Assembly: GCA_015698045.1 (NCBI GenBank)
Contig: BLAL01000234.1
Coordinates: forward strand, 248,001-312,000
Direction: 5' to 3'
Source: Rhizophagus clarus
Lineage: Eukaryota > Glomeromycota > Glomeromycetes > Glomerales > Glomeraceae
DNA: 64,000 nt
Shown here: piece after piece, positions 55,601-64,000 of the stretch
How positions within the stretch are numbered: the first letter of the stretch is position 1
How the letters are laid out: every line of letters starts with the position of its first letter
The notes under the pieces: model-generated
Told to the model about the DNA's origin: nothing
Seen by the model: only the letters and a program-made list of their open reading frames with translations
Databases searched by the model: none
Made by a program: the position numbers and the translations under genes

Positions 55601-58437
55601 TTTTAACAAAATCACGAGAGTCTTTGATATTAAACCATACCCCTAAAAAGCGAAATGAAGAAGTAATAGATAAAGGAGTAACAAAAATTGAAGAAATATC
55701 GTTTAAAGACGATAGGGATAGAGAAAATTCCACAGGAAGAATAGTAGTAGTGGTGGTTAAAGGTAATGAATTCGATATCAAAACATATTTTTGGTGATTA
55801 GCAGAAGTATTATTCAACGCATAAAATTCTTCTGTAATTGATAACATGTGCTCCAGTCCAGCCTTAGATGAAGAAATAAGAGTAGAATCATCCATAAAGA
55901 CCAGGTTGTTGATAACAATGTCTGAAGTGGAGTCCGTCATATTCGAGAGTAATGTCGGAGAGCGCAAAATATATGGGTCCAACATCTCCGTTTTCAAGAC
56001 AGTCAAAAGAGGATCAATATAAATGACCCATAAAAGTGGGAAGATTACTTCGCCTTGGTCTATGCCAATGCGAACCTGATAGGAAGAAGTCTCACCGTAC
56101 GCAGTAAAAACCCAATTTGAACGGTTTATAAAAAGAGACAAGATGAACATGGTAGTAGACGCAGGTAGACGTATTCATTCTAAAGCGAATTTCAACATAG
56201 TGAGGTTGACAGAGTCAAAGGCTTTGGAGATGTCTTGTGATAGAATCCAAAGAGGAGAATCGTAGTGATTGGCGTCGTGAATGATAAATTCAAGAGTAAT
56301 GATAGGGTCACGATAGGTCCCTCTAGGCAACCCAGCAAAATTACCACCTTTAAGTACGTTGTGAGCGGCCAAAATGGCAGACAAGCGGTTATAAAAAAGC
56401 TTGACAAGGGATTTCCGAATAACCTCTAAAAGCGTGATAGGACGAGTGTTTTTTAATTGACAACGCCATTCATGCGGCTTGGGGATAGGGAAAACCATAG
56501 CTTGTCGCCACAGATCTGGAATGTCAGCGGAAGCAAAACATTTGCGGATTAAGGCTAAAAGCAAAAAGTTGGTGGTAGGTCCTAAATGTTTAAGCATTTC
56601 GTATGTAATCATAGAAGGACCAGGAGCTTTGCCATTGGGTATAGAAGAAACCGTGGAGAGCCATTCCTCTAAGGAAGGGGGAGACAAAAGAAAACTATAA
56701 ATATCAGAAGAAACATTATCCATGGGCGAGTACGCAGAACGCCATCTATCAGGTAACGCCGATATGCACGAAGGGGGGTAGATTTGATGGGAACAGCATG
56801 TTGAAAGTGAGCTGTCACAGCAGCAGAAACATCTGTTGGATCCGTTAACAACTGAGGAGAGGTAGGATGATCGATAAAGACGCGATCTAACACGATTCGA
56901 TGATGTGAGCGAAAAAGCGCTGAATTAATAAAAGAAGAGATATCTGTATCAAAATTCTGATCCCGAGAATCTAGATGAGCCTTGATAGAGGAGTCCTGAA
57001 ACTCCTTTTCTTTCAAAAGGTGCAAACCCCTTAGTGATTTAGAAGCATGTAGTAGGGTACGGAATAGGTTATTAAAATTATCCGCCTGGCAAGACAATAA
57101 AGATGAGGGTAAAATGGGGGGCAGCAGAGAAAATAGATTTGTACAGATTAAATATATTATTTAATCGGATCAAGTAACCAAACCATTTACGATCGTGGGA
57201 AGAAGAGAAGGTATGCGGATATTTACGCAACAATTTAATAGAGTGAAGGACGCGATTAAGGAAACGATAGTGTTGGATCAAAGTTTCTAAATCTTTAGGG
57301 AGTTTAGGAGTAAAGTCATTACCCACAATACGTGCGGGTAGAACAGCATTAGCACCAGCAATAATGTTGGTGTGTAAGTATTCACACATTCGATTGACAT
57401 GCCAAGAGGCAAAAGTTGTAGGAGCTATGTTACATAAGGTGTCAACATGAGCAGAAAAGTCATCCCACTGCACAGAAGTAACCGTGTCGAAGGAAAATAT
57501 ACGACGAGAATGTCGCTTAAGTTGGCGAGCACGAGCTGGCTTAACAGAAGAAGATAAAAAAGAGTAATCATAATATGTGATAACAGGGTTATGATCAGAA
57601 AAATTAATGTTACGTGCGTCAAAAATGACAGAGGTGAGTAAAAAACGTTTGAGAAGGGGATAAGACTAAACATAATCAATGCGGGAAATAATGTCCGCAT
57701 GATGATAGGTGCCCAAAGAATCAGAAAAGTTGACAGGGGTATAGTCAGCGTAACCATTCGATAAAAGGAAATTAAAAAGGTGATGGATACGTTTAGAAGC
57801 AATTTGAGGTTGATTAAAAAATATAGGATAAAATTGGTCTAGGTGCATATTGAAATCACCACAAACGGCGTGATGAAAGCCTAGCCTTTTAGTATCAGAT
57901 AGGGCATGAATTAGGAGGTCGATGGTGTCATCACGCAAAGCTTGATCAGAGGTGGGGGATGTAAACGACAAAAATACGCAGCTTAATATTGCCTTTAAAA
58001 TATAGGTCAACGGAAAGCAAGCGGGAGGAATGGGAAATGTATGTGTGAACATGAGAGGCTAATGAATTTTCAATAAAAAGGGAAACCCCTCCGGAGGAGC
58101 GAATGTGTTGGGAGGTATCCAAAATAGAAGAAAAAACAGAATAATTAGAAAGACGTTTAGCAAAAAAGTGCATCTGTTTAGGATGTAGATGGGTGTCAAC
58201 GACGCCACCAAAAGAAATTTGTTTAAGAGAGAAAAAATTGTTTAACAATTCAATCTTGTTATGAGAGTGCATTTTTAAACCATTAATATTAAAGGAGGAA
58301 ATAGTAAATGAATTAAGAGGGGGAGATGATAAAGAATTGGAAGAAAATAAAGAATCTTGTAATGAAAGGTGTTCTATATCTACAGGGTTGGGAGGATTGC
58401 GAACAAAAGAATCATAATTAAAATTGTCGTCCGTCAT
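52698..58437 (-). pseudogene. LINE C ORF2: endonuclease, reverse transcriptase, RNase H (dead)
   Basis: It starts MTDDNFNYDSFVRNP at 58437, 50 bp after ORF1 ends. Endonuclease: Asn 50 in SSFNINGLK, GVVDTHLHP (Asp 81 where most families have Glu), GDFNMHLD, RIDYV then TAG at 57666, SDHNPVITY. Reverse transcriptase: NGKAPGPSMITYEMLKHLG, LSQDISKAFDSV, FMDDSTLIS. RNase H: YTDSS, HDGNYWNKFADSLAN. Frameshifts lie near 57955, 57090 and 56780. Stops are at 57666 TAG, 56175 TGA, 55269 TAA (CAA in B), 54726 TAG (TGG in B) and 53505 TGA (TGG in B). The MITE sits at 54091. The final readable block (53396-52698) ends FCRMGCQFL. Confidence 0.85.
54091..54190. mobile_element. 100-bp foldback MITE in LINE C
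   Basis: A nearly complete palindrome: TATACTTGCCGCCCATTCC and its inverse at the ends, with arms of about 43 bp round a short centre. Flanks CCCAAGAC (54083-54090) and CTCAAGAC (54191-54198) form an 8-bp duplication with one C-to-T change. Other LINE copies lack it. The TIR does not fit the hAT consensus well, so the superfamily is open. Confidence 0.85.
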
Positions 58438-58487
58438 TAAAGCACGATGATAAAACAGACGGGAAGATATAAAGGAAGAAAAGAGAA

Positions 58488-60614
58488 TTAATTAGAACCA
58501 ACTGTATTAGCTGAGTTCGAGGAAGAAGAGGAAGAAGTAATTGAGCCGATGAAACCACTAATAGAGTTAGCGAGCATATCCAACTTGTTTTCAATAGCTG
58601 AATGCTTCGCATTAATGGCTTGAATTTCATCATGGGTTTGTGTAGGGGAAGGGAGTGTATGAGAGGTAGAAGAAGTAGGGGAAGTGTTAGGGATAGTAAC
58701 AGGAGCGGAGAAGGGAGCTTGAACTGGGTGCGTTGGGATAAAGCTAGGAGATAAGGGGTTGAGAGGTGTTTGTAGAGACGGAGCGGTGGGTTGAGAGGAC
58801 ACCTGCGTGACAGTTGAGTCAGGTATAGCCAGTGCATCTATGAGCATATCCGAAGACTGATTGGTGGCAGGGATGTCAGGTGGTGGTAGCAGATCGAGGT
58901 GCTGCTCAATACGAGTCATACGTCTATTATTCAACTCTAGGGCAGTGATACGATTACGGACTTCAGCCATGTTCTGTTGGAGAAATTTCAACAAGGATAA
59001 AATATTAGCAGCATCGTGAGGAGACATGATACTGGACTGATTGGGTGTTGAAAGGGGAGGAGGAGTACGCAGGACCGTAGAAAAGGAAATCGAACGGTCA
59101 CGTTTATTATTGGATTTAGAGCGATCCTGGTAAGCATCGTTATTAAGTCAGGTGTTAGCTGAGGGTTTTTGTGGCTGAGATGGTTGAGAGCTGCTAGGAC
59201 CTTGCGAGCGTGAGCGTGAACGAGAGCCTGAGCATGAACGTTCTTTAGGTCTGGCAGGCTGATTGATATTGAATCGTTCTTTAAGAGCAGCCACCGGGTT
59301 TCTTCCCCTAGTACGACCCCTCTCTTGGCGGCTTGGGCATTGGTTGGGAGCACAGCCTAGTTTGCCACACCTGTGGCAAAGTTTATTAGTATTGCCTGGG
59401 AGGTTCCATTGTAACGTATGACCTCGGAAACCAATAATTTGCTCCATAGCGGCATCCATGGTTTCTTGGGAGTTGAATGTGACATAAGCCCATCTCTTAG
59501 GTTTATAGGAATTCAAGGAGAGAGGAACGTTGACGGCTTTAGCACTAAGGTCTCTAGTGAGAGGAGCCAAATCGATATCCTTGGTATTAGGAGGTAATTG
59601 TGTGAGCGTAGCAACGAATTCACAGCGGGAGGATTTCTGATCGACCATGTAGTAACATGGAGTCACCCGGAGGCAGGTGGAGAAGCAATAAACAGCCCAT
59701 TGGGTATCAAAACGGGCAATAGAGAGGGCAGAATCGTAAACAATTCTGGCTTGTTGAACTTTGGCATTTTTCCTAGAGTAAACTCTGCAGGACGCAATAT
59801 TACCGAATTTTTTGAAATAAGACATGATATTGTCTTTGGATAGGAAGAAGGGAATATCTGTAACTTGAATAGCACGGAGATCTTCATCACTCTGGAGTTG
59901 TCTGGGATCATGTGCATGAAATACGAGGTCCGGGAACTGTTGATGAGCAGCACCAACACTGGCGTCGCAGGCCTCCACTGTTTGGAAATGAATAACGAGG
60001 CGTTTGGCATCACCAGAACCAGTCATTCTTGCTTTTCCAGTATATGATTCGTACATTTCTAAAAAAGTGTTGTTGACGGCATCAATCAATACCTTATTTG
60101 TAGTGAAATTCTTTAAAGTTTCAGGGGCAGAGTTGGGGGCAGCCGCAGCTTGAAAATCATTTCTGTCGATGGAGAAGGTTGGAGATTGAACTAGGAATCG
60201 ATCAACGGGGGGATCTTCATCAGTAGCCTTATCAGGCGACGCGTTAGGGGGGAATGCAGGAGTCGTTGTTCTGGCATGCATGGATGTGTCGAGTTCACCA
60301 GACGCGTTGTTGTTAGGCGCAGATAAAGCCGCAGCAATATTCGGGTGGGAGGAGAGAGAAGTGGAAGCAGTATTATTTTCTTTAGAAGGAGAAGAGGGAC
60401 CTTCTACTTCAACGTCAGCCGCTGTGTCAGCAACGTAGTCTTCATCCATGGTGTTGTCGGAGGTAGTTTGAGTACGTTTTTGTTGAACGGTGTTCTCACC
60501 GTCAGAGCTGGAGTTATCAGAGTTATTATTATCTTTTCTCCGTTCGTGGCGGCTGGCCTTCCTACTATTAGGATTAAAGGAGCCGCGGCCTCGTCTAGCA
60601 ACGTTGTTAGGCAT
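58488..60614 (-). pseudogene. LINE C ORF1 (two RRM-like regions, zinc knuckle), one stop
   Basis: It starts MPNNVARRGRGSFN and reads 488 codons before TGA at 59148; the same frame continues to TAA at 58488, giving a product of about 700 residues if unbroken. Residues 20-150 are acidic and Ser/Asn-rich. RRM-like region at about 249-300 (IQVTDIPFFLSKDNIMSYFKK), a second at about 332-405 (RWAYVTF). Zinc knuckle CHRCGKLGCAPNQC with Cys at 413, 416, 421 and 426, i.e. Cys replacing the usual His. SR-rich segment at about 458-475, then a coiled-coil-like ILSLLKFLQQNMAEVRNRI. It should bind LINE RNA and form the RNP with ORF2. Confidence 0.8.
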
Positions 60615-60724
60615 ATTCGAGGACTTTTAGATAGGGAAACTATAAGTTTTTATGAAAAAGGTGTTAGCTAAAAAATGGACAGAGTGATCAGCGGAAAAAG
60701 GTGCGCAGATCGTTAGAATTTTAG

Positions 60725-63700
60725 AATTTAAATTCAAGGCAAACGCAGCATAGTAGCTATTATCTTTATTAATTATTATTAAACTAATACAATTTACAAA
60801 ATATAAAAAGAAACAAAATAAAATAAAACTAACTAAAAACAAAGCTATATAGTCTCCTAAGTAAAAATATAGTAATAAACCTATCCTAAAGAATAAATCG
60901 CATTACACTAAATTTCTCTAGATCTTCCCCCTTGATATATTCCAACCAAAGTAGAAGCAACTATGCTAACATAATAACGGATAACACGCCCACTATAAAA
61001 ATTGACATCCCATCCTGCAAAAGCTGTTATTAAGTAGCACCGTTAGACGACCCATAAAACCTGACAAATGATTATACCATGATAATCCCTGGATCATCGA
61101 GTTCTTAATCCAATCAGGTCTGGAGTCACGTGAAGTCACGAGATGGGTCAGAGGAGGTAGTGAAGAGAAAGGCACATACGAAGTGGCAGGCAGATTAGAA
61201 GGCCGAGGAGTAGTTTTCAATTTCAAGGTAATGTTCATCGCGTCTTCCCAATTACTTTTATCATACGTACGCAGATTTCAAATGCGTTTTCTAAGCTTCT
61301 GGACAAAGTTATTGTGAATCGCAGCTACAACCTTCATAGCAGACTGTCTGAGAATGGATAATTCTACGAACAAATCAATAAAAAGTTTAGGCAAATACTC
61401 CTGAATGAGAGCATATGAGGACCAATTAGAAGAAGATATATTCCAGCAAGAAAGAGAAGAGAGCCTCCTGAGCATAGGAGTGGAATCCATGTCAGCCAGT
61501 TCACCAGCTTCACGGAGTTTGGAGAACAAGTGATTTTGGTAAGATTGCAAGATTTGATGCATTACGTTACGACGTTTGGAACAAAGGATGAGATGCATCA
61601 GGTCTTCTTTGCAGTTGCAGCAAGAGCGACACGTTAGAAGATCAATATAAAGATCTGGACGTGTAATTTTTAACTTCTCCAGGAGGGGTAAATCATCAAG
61701 GAAAAGTTTGAATTTGAAGGTGTAGTGTCTTGAAGCATGGTGAGCTTGGAAAGAAGCATTGTAAGATGGCAAGAAATTGAGAGTGAACCAGGTGAGATTC
61801 CAGTCAACAAGATAATCATCCTGATCAGTCAAACAAAAAGTAAACTGGAAGCGCCGAAGTGATAAGAGATATCTCATATAGGTAGCCTGATAGTAGACCT
61901 TAAAGAGACGCCTAGGATTAGATTCACAGATAATATCATCATAAATCAAGCGGATACTGTGTGAAGAGGCGATGAGTGCATTAGGAAGGAGAAAAACATC
62001 ATCGGACTGATGAGCAGAGTTAGCAAGAGAATAGGCAAATTCATTCCAATAATTGCCATCATGGCCTTTGACTTTAACGGAGAGAACAGTCAATCGTTTC
62101 TCGTAAATGCAACATTCAATAAAGGCCCAGAGTTCAAAATTGGTGGTTTTATAATAGAAACGACTATTAGTATAGGTAGAGGAGACACAAGAACGCAAAC
62201 CATCAATAGCGGTTTGAGAGTCCGTGTATATAGAAATAACAGAATCTTCAGGAGTGGCGCTTAAAGCAGCGTAAATCGCAACAGCTTTAGCTCTAGTGGA
62301 GGAAGGCCAATTACGAATAGTGCCATGTGCATAAGTAGCAACAGAATTAAGGTATCCAGCATCAGGTATAATCTGGACCCACAACCAACCCATTGAGACA
62401 TCAGGAGATCCAAGATTTATAAGAGAACCATCGGTATAGAACCGGTAATGAGAACCTGGAGGAAGAACAATAGGAAAAGGAAGACCAGGTGGGTCGCATA
62501 AAGGCAGAAGACTTGCCGCATCACCAATGACCTCAGGAAGGGAAGAAGAGAAATCCAGGGGAATAGATAAGCGATTGCAATATGAAGTCACCACGTCACA
62601 AAGGTTCGCCCAGAAATAGGAAGAAACCACCTCCATAGTAGTTTGCCGAATGCGTGCACAGTTGGTAGGGAAAATCAAAGACTTTAACAGAGAGACCGTG
62701 AAAGTACACCGAGGCGCAACAGTGGTGTATTTATCGACAGCAGGGAAGGGAACATGAGCTTCACAACCTGTGCATGGGTGAAGGCGGATAACATCATCAG
62801 GAGGAAAGGCAATCAGATATCCAATGGGCAATTATGCAAGTATCTTTTTTGGGTTGAACGCTAAGCTGTTTACCGAAAAGTGGAGCAGCGTTGTCATCTA
62901 ATGAAATAAGCCAGTGTCTATTCTTTTGATTAGTAGTAACACCAGGAACCAAAGAAATAACAGGGGTGGTGGAGGGAGAACACACATAACGATCATATAA
63001 ATGATCATGAGAGTCAGGAATAGTAGTGTGAGCTTGAATATCCAGATACCATTTGTGTGGAAGAGAGCGACCGCATTTATCAGCCAACTGAGCAATGTAA
63101 GTAGTCCTATAGGCGGCCCAAGAAATAAGATGGGAACCAGTGGGCGTGATCAATTGCGAGAGATAATATAGATGACGTTTTCAGAGGACCTTAAGGCAAA
63201 CCTTGAAAGTTTTAGGACTCATACATGAATACAAAGGAGTATAGCCAGGCAAAGTAAGATCCGGAGACGACCAAGTGAAACGAGCATGTTGCAGCTGAAA
63301 GAAGGTGGAGACCATGGAAGCAAGAGTGCAAGCGATATAATCACATTTAAAGGCATTCATATTAAACCATAAAGACCAATCAGCCACCATCAATGGAGAG
63401 ACAGGGATCAAAAATTGGAACTGAATCAACATTAATCTATAAACAAATAAACGTTGAATAAAGGGAGTGGAGGAATTAGCCATCAAAAATAAATTGTTAA
63501 CGTGACATTGAATCAAATGGGAAAACAAATTAATCAATCCCAAAGCTTGGGAAAGATATAAAATAGAATTAGGCAGAGCGCGAGAAAAGTTAGCCTTTTG
63601 TTTAACCAGCGAGCGGACAAGTCTTGTAGCAGTATAGCAGTCCTTAGCCGAAAGGTGTGTGACTTGCATATGATATTCAAGTTTAGGGATGAGCACCGTA

Positions 63701-64000
63701 TTGTAGAGGTAAACGACTTGTTTAGCCGTTAATTTAGCCGGGCGAAGAGTAGCGGCGAAAGAATTGCACTCATTAGCAATTTGTTTCTTAACAAAATCCT
63801 GAGAGCCTTTAATGTTGAACTAAACCCCTAAAAACTGGAATGAAGAGGTAATAGAAATAGGGGTAACAGATATGGAAGAAATACTATTTAAAGAAGACAG
63901 AGACAAAATAAACTCCACAGGGGAGATATTAGAAGTAATGGATAGGAGCAGGGAATTTGATATCAAGACATATTTGTGGTGATTAGCAGAAGTATTATTC
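60725..64000 (-). mobile_element. LINE copy D (5' part beyond window)
   Basis: Begins at the 3' terminus TTGAATTTAAATT at 60725 and continues through the window end. Its 3' UTR is closest to copy C, but from about 61,000 on its coding region is closest to copy B. Confidence 0.85.
60993..64000 (-). pseudogene. LINE D ORF2, reverse transcriptase C-part to RNase H (dead, partial)
   Basis: Readable blocks are 63696-63181, 63153-62797, 62831-61278 and 61238-60993. RNase H: YTDGS, KAVAIYAALS, YTDSQTAID, HDGNYWNEFAYSLAN (Asp of the usual ADS changed to Tyr). The zinc-like CRSCCNCKEDLMHLILC follows. Stops: TAG at 63820 (TGG in B) and TGA at 61278 (TGG in B). A small deletion near 62805 shifts the frame. 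The catalytic FMDD region lies beyond or at the window edge. Confidence 0.8.

Larger units (their letters stand above)
52429..60724 (-). mobile_element. LINE copy C, full-length 8.3 kb, broken
   Basis: The 3' terminus TTGAATTTAAATT at 52429 and the 5' leader TTTTTCCGCTGATCACTCTG near 60690 bound the element. A 100-bp foldback MITE is inserted in its RNase H region. It has the best-preserved ORF1 in the window. It abuts B and D directly. Confidence 0.9.

Overview
The window reads as nuclear DNA of a fungus with a very AT-rich, transposon-swollen genome. Genes carry short GT-AG introns (mostly 44-108 nt), there are no operons, and almost every recognisable protein belongs to a mobile element. 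The combination of element families (a BAH-carrying Tnp2/Plavaka-like transposase, hAT, Tc1, and RNase H-bearing LINEs with FMDD reverse transcriptase and RRM/zinc-knuckle ORF1) resembles arbuscular mycorrhizal fungi such as Rhizophagus. That assignment is inference from family architecture, not a database hit. I see no tRNA, rRNA or intact housekeeping gene.

Layout. 1-3.3 kb: tail of an acidic ORF, a dispersed repeat and foldback DNA. 3.3-6.9 kb (minus): a five-exon transposase/BAH pseudogene. 7.0-10.7 kb: two opposed arrays of about 90-200 bp units forming a large inverted repeat. 10.9-12.5 kb (plus): a decayed six-exon gene largely hidden under antisense ORFs. 12.7-17.7 kb: a nested stack in which a Tc1 transposase is split by a 2.55 kb element with 8-bp target duplication, which itself contains a mariner-like MITE, while a 2.0 kb ORF1-only retroelement with a perfect 16-bp target duplication sits on the Tc1 stop codon. 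18.2-19.0 kb (minus): a Gag-like gene with two zinc knuckles. 21.2-23.0 kb (plus): a Gln/Pro/Trp-repeat gene with a duplicated 5' fragment at 24.4 kb. 23-30 kb: gene fragments (Cdc20-like WD40 tail, a zinc-binding family, a Myb-like exon) among repeats.

30.07-64 kb (minus) is a head-to-tail array of LINE-type elements with no host DNA between them: A, X, B' (truncated), B, C and D (cut by the window). Later DNA elements are nested in them, several recognisable by 8-bp target duplications: an apparently intact 3.1 kb hAT transposon in A, MITEs of 143 and 144 bp in A, 713 bp in B and 100 bp in C. The LINE copies are all broken. The nonsense changes that can be resolved by comparing copies are C-to-T or G-to-A transitions. 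The hAT element and the ORF1-only element are the only ones whose coding regions look undamaged.
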